Below, in pieces: positions 24,301 through 36,521 of a stretch of 64,000 bases of DNA. This DNA is from Lithospermum erythrorhizon (Eukaryota > Streptophyta > Magnoliopsida > Boraginales > Boraginaceae), in the NCBI GenBank assembly GCA_019722365.1, contig JADFUC010001534.1, forward strand, positions 124,001 through 188,000, given 5' to 3'. Positions within the stretch are counted from its first letter, which is position 1, and every line of letters starts with the position of its first letter. The notes below the pieces were generated by a model. It saw only the letters and a list, made by a program, of their open reading frames with translations, did no database searches and was not told the DNA's origin. The position numbers were made by a program, and so were the translations under genes.

Positions 24301-25090
24301 TCGATGTATGTATCTATTGTGTTATGTGAACAAATATTTGAATATTATTACTTCTGTATATTTTAATATATTTGCTATGACTATATATGTTTGAATTTAC
24401 ATATAGTATACATGTAGTGTATCCTCGATGAGTGAAGTTTAAATCCACAGGTTAGTTTATGTTTCTAGAGAGGTAACATGGTATTAATTCTGTACTCTTG
24501 ACCTAGAAACATAGGATGGCAAAAGGCCTTGGTCGGAATCTTGATAGTTAGGGGCGACAAGCATGTGTGACTAACATGGTGTTTTGATTAGTAATCCAAG
24601 ATTGATCACGTTAGCTGAGGACTAGATAAATCTGAGTGGTTTGCCCGGTGCAGTGGTGGGGGAGGCTGAGTATGACGAAAGCGAATTCATAGAAGATATG
24701 TATATACGTGTCTATGACATTTGTTTAGGGTATTTTAGGTTAAGTGGTCTAGACCTCTGATATATAACTATACGTGTTATACAACTCTTGTACTTTGACT
24801 ATGATAGCAGCACACTTAAGCGAGTTATAACGGCGGCATATGTTAGATTATTGATAGTATAGCGATAGATGTTGATATATTGGGAGGGATTTGTCAGTCC
24901 ATGATATACAAAAGAGGAAGATCTAGAACTCACCGGTTAGTGCTTGATTGGTTTATGGGATCACGTAAATGCTTATTAGTTTATACTCGAGTAAAAGAAA
25001 GTTTATTGGGTGTTTCATGACCACCCAGCTACTTATGAATTAGCCTCTGAATGGTCAGCGTGATAAAGGAATTGTAAGATAATCGTCCAA

Positions 25091-25102
25091 GGAAAGTGGG
25101 AG
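25091..25102 (+). other. Copia polypurine tract
   Basis: GGAAAGTGGGAG is immediately followed by the TGTTGGAAAT start of the 3' LTR, the expected position for the plus-strand priming site. Confidence 0.7.
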
Positions 25103-26096
25103 TGTTGGAAATCAATGAGGAGTGGGTTCTGACTTTATTATGCTAGTTGCGATAATTGTGTAGCGATTCATTTACGGATTAAGGTTAAATGTGATTATCG
25201 AACTTGAGTGTTCAGCAATGGTGTATATTCTTGAGTGTGAGGTTCGTAATTTAAGGGGTTATGGCCGATTGCTTGGATCTTGCTGTTAATGATTATAATA
25301 ATAGTAATTGGTCAATTATTATTATTATACAACTTATTATCACAGGCCTAGAAAGGTCACCTTACATCTGATGACGTTGAGTTATATTTCATGTATGAAA
25401 TTAAAGAGAACTATATAATTGAGAAATACAAGGGTTCTACGTTTTATGTAGAATATCGATTAGACAAATAGAATCCAATTAAATAGTTATTTAATTGGTT
25501 CGGTAATTTTGATATTTATCGATAACTTGAAGATTATTGATATTGACTCGTTACTATTTAATTGGCTTAATTAAATAGTTCAACTCATTAACCTTTCGTT
25601 AAAGTGTCTTGACCAGCCAAGTGTGAGTCAACTAATATAGCAGGTTGCCTTGCTCGGGCTTGTTTAACCTATTACTATATAAGCAAACTTTAGGATTTTT
25701 CATCATAAGTTTTTGTAAAAACTTTGCAAAACCACAAGTAGCCGCTTCCCAGCTTTGGCGAAATTCTCCCAGGGAATTTTGGAATTTTTACAGTTTTGTT
25801 CATCCTTGTTTACTAGCATGGGTGGTTCTTGGGATTCAGCCTCTGGTGTGGACTAACTAGAGATATCATACGATTGATATTACAACGGAAGTGAAGGAAG
25901 TCAAATTCACGTTGTGAATTTGACGTGTCGAGATTTTGGTGGAATTTACTCATTGCAACAATTCTCTGTTCTTATAATTTAATTATATGTTTTTATATAA
26001 ATAATGTAGTATACTTCAAAAGATCCCTGGAACTATGGATTTGTATTTACACTCCTTATATCCATAGTAATTATCTTCAACATCGTATTTCCAACA
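25103..26096 (+). repeat. Copia 3' LTR
   Basis: 994 bp, starting TGTTGGAAAT and ending ATTTCCAACA, a perfect 10-bp terminal inverted pair. It is the more complete of the element's two LTRs. Confidence 0.85.
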
Positions 26097-26128
26097 CACT
26101 ATTGTAATTTATAATCAAGCAATTCAAT

Positions 26129-28119
26129 CACTAACATATATAAAAGTCCGAATAAGGGTTGTGTTTCTTCCCTTTTCACATTATTAATTATTAAATTACC
26201 AATCTCTCTAAAATTCTAAAAGTTAGGCACAAATATTATCTTTTTAATTAATAATTCCACCTCTTAATTGACAACACATGTTCTAATACAAATTAACTAC
26301 TACTATTAGCTATTCATATCATCAACACATACATGCGTCCCATGCAAAACTAAGTTGATCTATTCGTTAAATAGTTGATCTATTATTAAATTTGTCATTT
26401 GCAAGTTGTTTATAGCCATCAACTATTGCTCAGTAAGAGGCTCCAGCTGATTTGTGGGGACCTAAGTGAGTTTGACCGGATGTACGTCTGGCTTCATCGT
26501 ATCGAAACTAATTACCCAGATACATCACATATGTTTTGACATACTGTATATATTCTTTATAATTGTAGGTAATATATTATGTTTAATGATTCAAAGGTAT
26601 GTATTGAATTACTGTCTTTTATAATTGCATCTTATAACTCATGATTCAATTCACAAGAATGCATATCATATAAATCTATATCTAAAAAAACTGAAAATTT
26701 TTCAAAAATATTGTTTCATATATTCTCTATCTCTAGATTAACTTTTATTATTATTATTATCTTTTATTTTCTTTTCTTTTGTTAGTTAGACGAAAAGAAA
26801 GGAGAAGTTTAAATTGAAGATATTTCATCTTTCGAAACTAATTATCCTTTCCTCAAGTGTTATTGTATTTGATTGAGTATTTGAATAATACAAGCAAAGG
26901 AGACGTGCGATGCACGACATGTGTTCTCAAATAAATGTTTTTTTTATGTTTAATTGAAATCATTCTTGAAAATTCACAAGCCTCTTTATTTTGAATTTTT
27001 TCTAATTTATATTTTAATTTTTTGAAGGATACTTTGATCAGCGATAACTCTTTAAATATAATATAAAAATTATAATAAAATCACGATAATATAGAGATAT
27101 TATACGATCTTGAGATGTCGTAGAGATACAAATATTGCTGTGTTGGTGTCCTCGACTAAATATCGGCCAATTGATAATCAATATAGTATCATGAGACTAT
27201 TTTCTTTATGAATTAAATTAAATTAGTTTAAAAAGTATAATTTAAATTTTTGTGGATGAAAATATATACTTAGAATTATATTATTTATTAAAGTAATATT
27301 AATAATAATAATAATAATAGTTCTACATAATAATAAATAATAATAATTCTATAAACAAAATATATAATTATTTAATAAACACATATTATAATTATAATAA
27401 TCTTAATAATATGATGATAAATAAAATATATTATTATTTAACTAACACCAATTATTAAGGTTAATGGCATAGATGATAAAACCATATTGATGAAAAGTAA
27501 TAATAAATTATTAATATATAAGATATAAAGAGCATATTGTGAATTAGAATAACAAAATTCATACATACAAAAATTGAACAAAAATAATTGTGTGTGATTC
27601 AATGCCTACTTTTGAATCATTAAGCATTTGGAGATAGATAAAACCAAGTTAATTATAAAGTGAGATGCAGTGGTATAAAGTATATATATGTCAAATGTAT
27701 GTATAACCTCAAACATATATATGTCTTGATGATTATCATGATTAATCTGTCTTAAATGAAAATGTGATAGAATATCTCCATTTTTTGTTTTGATATTTGA
27801 TATCGAGGTCAAACTTTTGATAATATTACTAATTACTTGTATTTTAATGAAATATAAAGAAAGAAGTTACATCATTAGTTTCGTCTTTGAAAATAATTTC
27901 ATAATATTATTTCTTATATTTCTTTTTGAACATATAATTTAAGAATAATTTGATAGTCAAAATTTCAGATATGAGAAAGCGACGAATAAAAACTTGGGAG
28001 GAAGTAATAGTTAATTCTATTAGAACTCTTACTTTAGATTTTTAGATGGGGTAGTGGTTGTGTAAGTGTATGAAAGGGAAGAAACACAATCCTTATTCAC
28101 ACTTTTATATGTATTAGTG
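26129..28119. mobile_element. 2-kb terminal-inverted-repeat element, family unknown
   Basis: The left end (from CACTAACATATATAAAAG, 26129-26180) and the right end (to the reverse complement of CACTAATACATATAAAAG, 28067-28119) form an inverted repeat of about 52 bp with few mismatches, sharing a TTGTGTTTCTTCCC core. The interior is very AT-rich, has no coding domain and includes AAT/ATT microsatellites. I found no clear target-site duplication. The CACTA start recalls CACTA elements, but that is weak evidence on its own. Confidence 0.6.
27298..27345. repeat. (AAT)n microsatellite
   Basis: Imperfect AAT trinucleotide run within the 2-kb TIR element; similar ATT runs occur at about 26742-26762. 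Confidence 0.75.
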
Positions 28120-29118
28120 ATAATTTTGGATGTCAATTTTATTATTAAATTTATTTGTTTTACTAAAAAATATTATTGAATAATTGACATACAATATTTA
28201 AGTTTATAAAAATCATTATTGTTGAATATGCATTAAGAATAATATATATTAATAATTTAAGTAATATTACTAATAAAATTATACTTGAAATAAAACCTGC
28301 TAACACAAAATAAATATTATTCTGAAAAAGGGACGATCGTGCTATCAAATTGATACCATTGATTTATAAAAATAATGATCATCATATTTTCTTTGCAATT
28401 TTCATATATTTAAAAGGGGTTATTAAATTAAGTAAACCTTCCAAAAAAAACAGTAGAAAAAATCTAAATGATTGCAAGTTTACACAGTAATCGAAAGATT
28501 TCGAACTTAAACATAAAAATCATAATATTTGAGAAATGGCATCAAACTTCTTAGTTCAATAAAATATCTCATCTGCTGATTTATGTGCATGCATATATAT
28601 ATAATCTTAAGTATGAAATAACGGATCATTGATTCATTTGATTCATATAATAATATCTATTCTCAGAGAGAGAGAGAGTATATGTATGCAGTGTATGCAG
28701 TCAGAGTTATATAATTTGAGGATCAATTAAAACTTATATCTGCTAATTATCATATATAACTCTAATCCATAAGAAAATAAAATGATTAAAGAAAGTACAT
28801 ATTATATTTTCCAAAAAATTCTAAGTACATTGTAAGTTATCCCCCATTGTATTTTCTTGATATAAAGATGATATACCCCAAGTAGATCTTCAGTATTATC
28901 TTCATCTCAAAAATAAATAAATAAATAAAATTATACTTATTATACCCATTCAAATCCAATTTACCATTGTTAATCAACTTATATATAACAACCTCCCCCA
29001 CCCCAAAAAACCCATCACCCTCAAGAAATTAAATCCTAATCTAAAGTACACCCACTTCTTTTCTTAATTCTTTTTTGCAAATATTATTTGAGTCTTAGCT
29101 GTTTATGGCTTCCATCGT
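28120..29118. other. AT-rich intergenic DNA and 3' flank of the GT-2-like gene
   Basis: No gene was seen. A short (GA)n run lies near 28666-28678, with tandem TATGCAG repeats just after. The last 200 nt probably include the gene's 3' UTR. Confidence 0.45.
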
Positions 29119-29594
29119 TCATTCATGCCCATCACCTTCACCATCCCCATATTCAACATCCCCCCTCTCCGGATCCTCTTCGGGCCGACCCACGACATGC
29201 ATCATCGGGTTCACTGCATTTTCATAACTTGAATAATTAAGATCAGAAGTAGTAGGATTACTATTGCCACCACCTTTAGCTTTCTCTTTATACAAAGCAT
29301 CAAGCTGGGTAATGGACAGAATGTGAGCTTCAGTTTCTTCTTGTTGTTGTCTTTTACTTTCTTGAAGTACTTGTTGATATTCTCCCATTTCTCCTTGCAT
29401 CTCTTTGAACTTCTCTTGTACCCAAGCTTGTTCATTTCTATAGAAACTTCTTCCCATAGAGGCCCTTTGGGTCCATTTTCTTGATATTTGTTGTCGAGGC
29501 TGGTTCGGATCTTGATCAATGCTTCTATTTCATCTTTTGGCCATCTTGATGATGGTGTTGTTGACATGGAACCCTCCCCACCACCATTGTGATC
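29119..29594 (-). CDS. GT-2-like gene exon 3 (second trihelix)
   Basis: It begins DHNGGGEGSMSTTPSSRWPK after ATGTCAG and encodes the C-terminal trihelix through GYKRSSKRCKEKWENINKYF. Near 29310 the conserved continuation QLDALYKEKAKGGG is found in another frame; a loss of about 4 nt (or 1 nt) relative to the family pattern CPYF.QLDALYKEK would explain it. In that second frame the protein ends in an acidic Gly-rich tail and a stop at 29119. Confidence 0.75.
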
Positions 29595-29668
29595 CTGACA
29601 TTGAGAAATAATTATATATGAATTTGCATGATCCTGACATTGAGAAATAATTATATATGAATTTGCAT
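29591..29668. repeat. Perfect 39-bp tandem duplication spanning the exon 3 splice acceptor
   Basis: Two identical 39-nt units (29591-29629 and 29630-29668). On the minus strand each contains a ...CTCAATGTCAG|GATC acceptor, so exon 3 has two identical 3' splice sites 39 nt apart. The extra 39 nt are an open 13-codon insertion in frame with the trihelix. Confidence 0.9.
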
Positions 29669-30472
29669 GTATGCGTTACATTCAAAATTATACTCTAGGA
29701 TATATATATGCTATGTATATATATGTCCATCCCAATTGCAATGATGAAAAATATTTTCGGTTAATAGCAAAAACAAATTTATATATACAGTTGATCAATA
29801 GTGGTTCACAATTTACTCGCTCATTATTATTATAAATCAAATTTCGTCTACCTTCTGGTTAGAGCTAGATGAAACATCTTACTACTATATAATATATATG
29901 ATGCACTTCGTTATCAAAATTTCAATCTAGTGTTGAAATAACAGTTATTGAGCTTATTATATTACGTAGTGCCAGATTATTGTACCGTGAATGATTTATG
30001 CTAATAAACGATGTACATACTTGTATAGTAAAAGAATTGAATATTAAAAGGTATAGTTAAACAAGAATAATTTGCATGAAGATTCTAAACTACTCCGTAT
30101 TTTATAATAGTAACTAGACATACAAACATTGATAATATGAATTATAGGGAGCGGGTTACTATATATGTTTTCAATTTCTTTAGCAAGAGTTAGCAATCAT
30201 ACAGTACAATGACCTTTCGTTTCTTACTTTTTTTCTCAAATTTGATGGAACTTTTCTTATTTTCAAAGTGTGCAAAGTGCTGTCTCATCTTACTTTAACT
30301 GAAATTTTTTAATAGATTATTACACTTCAAAAATTATTTCGATACTAAACTAATCATATTCAAGATTTTAATATAAAAGTGTTTAATGCGTAATAATTAA
30401 TGGAATAAACAATTTGTTTACAATTAAACTCAACATTGTATGAATGAATTATTTATTCAGAAATGTGTTGAT

Positions 30473-30701
30473 TACTCCCTCCGTCTAAATTACAATTTAC
30501 TTTGGTCCCGAGCGTAGCTTAAAAACGTAAATATCTCTAAATTTTACATACGTAAAAATTATAAAGATAGTATTTCAAAAAATATATATTGAGATGAATA
30601 ATAGATCTCCATATATTAATTCTTTATCGGTAATAAATTCGTGGTCGAAGTTTTCAAGGTTTGACAAAAAAAATCAAATATAATTGTAGATGGGAGGAGT
30701 A
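30473..30701. mobile_element. Stowaway MITE in intron 2 of the GT-2-like gene
   Basis: Starts TACTCCCTCCGTCTAAATTAC and ends GTAGATGGGAGGAGTA, with TA at both borders: the canonical plant Stowaway terminus. About 229 bp, non-coding. Confidence 0.8.
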
Positions 30702-30912
30702 TTTATTTGAGACAATGGTATAACGTCAATGAATACAAATGAAATAGATGATAATAAAGAGATTGTAAAATGGGTAGAAAGTTGTCAAAAGCAGTACGCT
30801 ACAAGTTGCAATAAATGATGAATTAAAGCATCATTTAAAGAATATGGGGTGAGAAATCACTATCCCAATTCATTGTTAATTATTCTAGATACCATCATTG
30901 TTGATAACTAAC

Positions 30913-31919
30913 CTGTTGTGCCAAATACTATTGAATTTCCACTAATGGTGGTACCATGACTGAAAATGGAGAATACTACTGTTGAGTTGCAATGCAGGTT
31001 GTGGTGCAATAGTTGATGTCGGAGTCGCTTAATCTTTGAAGTTGTGGTGGCGTAGTGGTGGTGGAAATAAATGAGTGTAAATGTGGGTTGTGGTACAGCA
31101 GCCGTCCTAGTAGACCCGTCGTAAATAGTCATCAACGACGAATTTACGACAGTATTATCTTTTGTTATTGAGAATCCGGTTTCACATTGGTTTTTAACCG
31201 TTTTCTCCTGTAGTGATGGAGAAATATTCATTTCTCTAGTTGAGTATTGTGGGTTTTGTTGTTGAGTCATTTTCTCCAAGAATGAAACCAATGTTGAATG
31301 TCTTTTGGCAGCCATTGATCTTTCTTGAGCTAAAAGATCATACTCTCTTTTGATCCTCTCCAATTCTTGATTTCTCCAAGCTTCTTCCCTTATCACTCTT
31401 TCCCTTTCTTTCTTCTCCAATATATCAAGAAACTTCTTTTGTAACTCCTCTTGCTTATCAATCACACCCTTCATTGCTTCCCTAAAATACTCCTCTTCCT
31501 TCCTCTTCCGCTTTCGCCTCCTCTCCATATCCTCATCAGAAGAAGAAGATGAAGAAACATTAGTATAATGTTGCTCCTGATGATGATGATGAGATGGTTG
31601 GGCCGCGGTGGCGTTGGGTGGTGTTGTTGCTCTTGGTGCTGGTGGTAGGACTGATATTGGATCTGCATGAACCACCTGCATTTGCGCCACCATTGAATGA
31701 GGTGGCGGAGGTGGTGGAGGTGGTAAATGATGAAGTGATGATTGAGATGGTGGTGTTGTAACATTCTCAAGTGCTGCTAATTGATCAAAGAATTTGTAGG
31801 TTTTGCCTTCAGATTTGGAAGATCTCCCTTCTTTTGTTCTTTTATGGTACTTGAATACATTCTCAAATTTTTCTCTGCATTTCTTGGGATTTCTTTTGTA
31901 TCCAAGCTCCATCATCTTT
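30913..31919 (-). CDS. GT-2-like gene exon 2
   Basis: The acceptor is TTTCAG|AAAGATG and the donor CAACAG|GTTAGT. It encodes the second half of the N-terminal trihelix with KFENVFKYHKRTKEGR and KFFDQLAALE, a PPPPPPPP run, a His/Ser/Asp-rich linker with a basic patch ERRRKRKRKEEE, and the conserved central helix (REAMKGVIDKQEELQKKFLD through REEAWRNQELERIKREYDLL to RHSTLVSFLEKM). From about 31190 onward the frame that must join exon 3 differs from the open one, so at least one indel lies in the 3' part. Confidence 0.75.
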
Positions 31920-32891
31920 CTGAAATAGGAAATTTAAAATATATCAATTGAACTTCATTCAATTTATTTCTTTAATTATATTATCAACCATGTGAAATTG
32001 AACCGGTAATAATATACTTTGCATGTACTTAATAATGACTACGTGACCTAATAGATTTAGTCCTAGGCATGTGAATTTTATCATCATATGAATTAGCCAA
32101 ACAAATAAATATTTTGAGGTATTATAATAATAGAAGTCATGAGTTCGAATTTTATTAAAAATTACTAATAAAACAAATATTGCAACTATCAAGTCATTCA
32201 AGAAAGAAATGGATTGATGTAATGAGATGAGAAACGAAAAAGAAAACAAAACGGACAAGTATTTTGAGACATTTTATCTTGAATTTTAATTGTGGACCAT
32301 TTAAGTTGAATCAAAACGGATGGGAGAAAAAGAAGGGATAAAAGTTGCAATGAAATAAGCATGAAAAGAAAAACTTGAACCTTCCCTAAAAAGACCAATA
32401 AAATTCATCCAAAATTTATTGCCAAATTTAGTAACAAAATGCCAAATTACACCACAACCGTCAGTACAAGGGCAGAATCTGGTACCATAAAAACTGCTCA
32501 ATTTAAGTAAAACGAATTTAAAAAAAAAATTCAGACAACAAAAACAACTGAATTATGTTGATCAATAACCTTCCTCTCTTCATCCCTAATTGAGTTGACC
32601 AGTTTTGAATTTTGATTATTGAAAAACAAATTAGATAAAAATAACACTAGACATCTTTTAGAGATGTAGGTAGTATTAGTTAAAGCAAAAATAAATTAAT
32701 TGGGGAAAAAACATTATTTAGTCTTATTAATCGTTAGAAATGATTCAACATAGAACTGAATGAATGAAGAGTTGCATTCATGCTTGGCCAGATAAAGGGC
32801 GATTAAGTTTGATGTAGAAAAACAATGTTTTTTTAAGTTTGGAATCTTGTACAACTTCATTTAAAAATGTGAAATGGAATAATAATCTAAC

Positions 32892-33138
32892 CTGGAATTT
32901 CCCATAGGGACCTTTGAACAGATCTCTAAACCTTTGCATCCATTTCCGACCTAATTTTCAACAAAGCCATTGTTTCTTGTCTTGGCCACCTATTTCCACC
33001 ACTAGCTCCTCTTTGGCCTTCACAGCACCACCGACTCCATGGAAGCTACCACACTCCCGCTGCAGCGCCGCCGCCATCGATGGAAGTGTCAGCTGGATGA
33101 GTTGTGGTGTTGCCGGCTAAGCCAGAAACACCAAGCAT
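32892..33138 (-). CDS. GT-2-like gene exon 1
   Basis: Starts MLGVSGLAGNTTTHP, followed by a Gly/Ala-rich stretch and the first trihelix start. The donor is CCAG|GTTAGA in phase 2, which joins SR-KMMELGY across the intron. The end of the exon reads as a chain of small indels against the expected FRD..KGPLWE..SR sequence: an extra base after GATGCAAAG, and apparently missing T residues in GATCTG, GTTCAAA, CCCTATGG and AAATTCC. Two TAG stops result. Confidence 0.65.
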
Positions 33139-33342
33139 GATGATGATATTATTATGATGATGAGAGGGGGGGTGAAAGATAGGAAGTGGAGCCTATCTAT
33201 CTTATTACACCTCTCTCTCTATGTGTGTTTGAGTTTCTCTCTCTTTATCTAATTATTTCTTGGGGACAATTACAGATGGATGATAAATAAAAAAATATGT
33301 TCTGACAAGAAGGAATATAAGAGGAAGGTGAAATCTGTGGGG

Positions 33343-33350
33343 TTTTTATA
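33343..33350 (-). promoter_or_regulatory. TATA box of the GT-2-like gene
   Basis: The minus strand reads CATATAAAAACCCC about 205 nt upstream of the ATG at 33138. The predicted leader is rich in CT/GA repeats on opposite strands (33205-33252), common in plant 5' UTRs. An intact promoter argues against an old pseudogene. Confidence 0.55.
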
Positions 33351-33699
33351 TGGACATGGGAATAAGTAGTGGTGAATTTTGATAACTGTATATTAATTAT
33401 TCGTTTTAGTTAGGGTGAACCTAGGTAAATTTAGGTAACATTTTAAAGTTTCATCTTGTTTGGGGCGATTTTATTTTTATGTTCTTTCAAGTGTCCCAGG
33501 TTAAATTACTCATCTCCATTAAACTAGATTACTTTCGTACTATTAACCCCCAGATCGAGGTGTAATGTCGGTCGATAATATTTTAGTTATATTTCTGACT
33601 TTCACCTAGATTCACGCCATGAGTAAAATATTATCCAGCAATTATTTCAGTTAACTCAAGTGGCCTCACCTCGTAAGCTTTTATGTGTTTTACCCTCCA
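33351..33699. other. Upstream intergenic region
   Basis: AT-rich DNA upstream of the GT-2-like gene; no element with clear borders. Confidence 0.4.
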
Positions 33700-33915
33700 A
33701 TAAGTGCTGATCAGCGACATAGTGATGAGCTATTCGGCATCGAGGTCCTTTGTTTGTAATATTGCGAAAGCAGTTAATGGTAATGGGATGTCTTTCGATT
33801 ATGAAATTTGAAACTTTCCTTTTAACTTCACTTTAGCTTACAAGATTGGCTGCTCTTAGAAATCGAACTCGCTTCATTGAAGAAACAGGTGGTGATCTTA
33901 TCACTACAGTTAACT
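33700..33915 (-). mobile_element. tRNA-derived SINE-like sequence (candidate)
   Basis: The minus strand has an A-box-like TGTAGTGATAAG (33908-33897), then CACCACCTGTTTCTTCAATG, then a B-box-like AGTTCGATTTCT (33869-33858), the order and spacing of a tRNA-derived Pol III head. The 3' boundary, tail and target-site duplication were not found. Confidence 0.4.
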
Positions 33916-36521
33916 TTTAAATTGAATATGCCTCGAAGACAGCGTACTCCTAATTTATTTTAAATAAAATTTTCTATACCAAATCAGCATAAAGATTGTT
34001 GGCTTTTGCGGGTTGTAACTTTGAACTTTGAAGCTTTAAATATATTTGTTTGTGTGTTATATAATGTTGATAAAAAATATATCAATAGAAGAGTTTTAGA
34101 ATATCTTTTTCGTTGATATAGTTACCATCAGTATTATCTGATATACTTAAAATATCTGGAAAAGTTCATCTAAAATTACAACAAAAAATTAAAGTGGATA
34201 ATTTTAATGGGATGGTGTATATTACTATTAAAGTGTATATTGTGGCCCTTTATACTTTAATATTTTTCCTTATTTGTTTGCTATAAATACATCCATTTTG
34301 AATGTAAAATCATGTTTTTCCAATGCAGTATTTATAATGAAATATATCACTTTTTTGAACTAGACCATTTATTGGAGTTTACTTTCCAACACATCTTAAG
34401 GTGTACTTAGATTATTACTTCTCCCATGCATATCACCAAGATGCCCCATTATCTTTCTATATCTAATAAATTAGTCACTTATGTAAGAATGGAGGAAATA
34501 ATATTTTTATCATAAACTATCTCCATTTGAATTAAAAAAAAAGAATTTGACTTAACAAATAAAATATTTAATTTTATCATAAATCAAACTTATTTATATA
34601 TTTTGTTATTAACGTACAATATAATAACATATAAATGTGTAACATGTATTATCTAATTTTTCCCTTACCAAAACGATATCGGTTTATATATAGTTCTTGA
34701 AAAAAAAAATTAAAGTCAATCCCCACCCTCAAAAATTTAAATAAGGAATGTTAGTTGGTTAATATGTGCCTTTAGGACAGGTTAATACGTGCCTTTAGGA
34801 CATAGATTAACAATCAAAAAATTTATCAATATATAAAGACTAACTGAGAAACATAAAAAAGAACTAATAATCGAAAATTTGAAATTACTTCCTCCCTTCC
34901 CATTTTCATTGTCTTGTTTATTATTCAAGGAATTAATAATACTGTGTGCATATTTTATATAGTAAAACTTGTCCTTCTAGATGCAATACTCTGACAATTA
35001 TGAAATTCAGGTCGTTAGAGCATATTTTATAATCAAACTGCATTGATAATAATGAACTATAAAGATGCATGAAAAGACAATCAAAGAGAAGATGTTCATG
35101 ATGATATGGATAAAGAGTAAAGAATAATAAAGATGAAAATTGATTGATGATGAAACGGATTAACATCAAACTTGAGCCACGGAGGATGATAAATTACATG
35201 ATTCACCGCAACAATTACTCCTTATTCAATACTACGTATAAATTTGAGGATTAAATTTAAACTTCAAATGCTAGATCAATTGCAAATTGTGATAAATGTT
35301 TTCCGAAATCATTTTACTAATAGTTACTTTAAACTTATTACTATCATATGATAAGATCTCATCATTACCATCCTCTATATATATACAATGCTAACCATTA
35401 ATAACCATAAGGAGTAAGGCAACTTCGATTTGATATGACACAAATATTTTCGATACTTGATTGCCTGTCACATTTACTGTAACACAACTTTAATTACAAG
35501 GTTTAATTAAATTAATACAATCATGACAACTGTCGTCTTTATTCATGATTATATATTAATTTGAAATTGCAAATGGTAAACTTATTAATAAATTAATAAA
35601 AACAAAAAAAAAAAGAATATGTTAATAAAATAAATTAACTTATTAACTTCATAACTATGAGATTAAATTTTAGTTTGTAATATTTGAATTAATTGATTAA
35701 TATAAACAATGACATGTATGCATGTATAAAAAAACTTTAAAATACATCATGCAGTTAACTTCATCAAAATTATTGTTTTATGGAATTTAGTAGCTAGAGA
35801 CTAGTTGATATTTAGTTTGGATGGTGGAAATGAGATTCTAAAAGGTTGAATGGAGAGTATTTGTGAGCAAGTCAAATCCAACATTGACATCAATTCAGGC
35901 AAACACACAAGTCTCACATTTGGCGTCGTTAATGACATTTACCGAATGCATAATAATTAAGCTTATCGTATTTTTCTATCTTCTTCCATCTATGATAAAC
36001 TGTGGTGGACCATATAAAAATGTTAAATGGACATAAAGGATTTAATGTAACATGGTGAGCATGTGGAATATAGACATTACTCATGTGTCCATGTGAGTTG
36101 ACCCTTTCAGTTTATCTGGCATTAGCTATACAACCCACCAAGTCACTTCATTTACTATATATTTTCTTTACTTTTCTCTTTCTCTTAAAAGAAAAATAAA
36201 GTTGTGTTTTTACAGCATATTACAAAATGCTAACCATAAATGAAGTCTATTCTTTCTGTGTCTGTATATTCAAATTTGCATGAAGATCTAGAGATCTACC
36301 ATGATTTTCTTAGGAGTCATTTTAGCACCTTATCCAAAAAAACATTCATCATGGGAAATAATAAAAATACTAAAGAAGGAATAGAATAAACATATATATG
36401 TGCATTTTAAAGAAGAAAGAAAGAAGTTCCATTTGATTTCCTTTTGTGGTAATATTTTCTCTCATAAAAAAATGTCATTTTCTCAATGCAAATAATTTTA
36501 TTATATCAAGCTAGTGAAAAC
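33916..36521. other. AT-rich intergenic DNA, no gene seen
   Basis: A 23-bp unit is duplicated in tandem at about 34756-34801 (core GTGCCTTTAGGACA). At about 34886 a degenerate Stowaway-like end (TACTTCCTCCCTTCCCATTTTC) occurs without a certain partner. The rest is non-coding AT-rich sequence. Confidence 0.45.

Larger units (their letters stand above)
17793..26096 (+). mobile_element. Ty1/copia retrotransposon, decayed, with both LTRs
   Basis: The LTR at 25103-26096 (TGTTGGAAAT...ATTTCCAACA) is matched by a shorter, diverged LTR at about 17793-18362. Between them lie a degenerate iMet primer-binding site just after the left LTR, gag at about 20440-21010, integrase, reverse transcriptase and RNase H in copia order, and a polypurine tract directly before the right LTR. 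All frames are broken. The gag-to-leader interval is about 2 kb, unusually long, because another LTR-like block (19090-20054) sits in it. The lineage looks Tork/Angela-like by motif flavour, which is a guess. Confidence 0.85.
29119..33138 (-). pseudogene. GT-2/GTL1/DF1-type double-trihelix transcription factor, frames disrupted
   Basis: Three exons: 33138-32892, 31919-30913 and 29594-29119. Exon 1 holds NRWPRQETMALLKIRSEMDA, the start of the first trihelix; exon 2 completes it (KMMELGYKRNPKKCREKFEN), then has a proline run, a Ser/Asp-rich patch and a long central helix; exon 3 carries the second trihelix (SSRWPKDEIEALIKIR...GPLWEEV). This is the GT-2 clade layout of nuclear GT-element-binding factors. 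Splice sites look intact. Exon 1 has in-frame TAGs at 33048-33046 and 32928-32926, the frame at the end of exon 2 does not match exon 3, and exon 3 shifts frame near 29310. Either the gene is dead or the sequence carries single-base indel errors; the strong conservation between the breaks makes the second quite possible. Confidence 0.75.
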
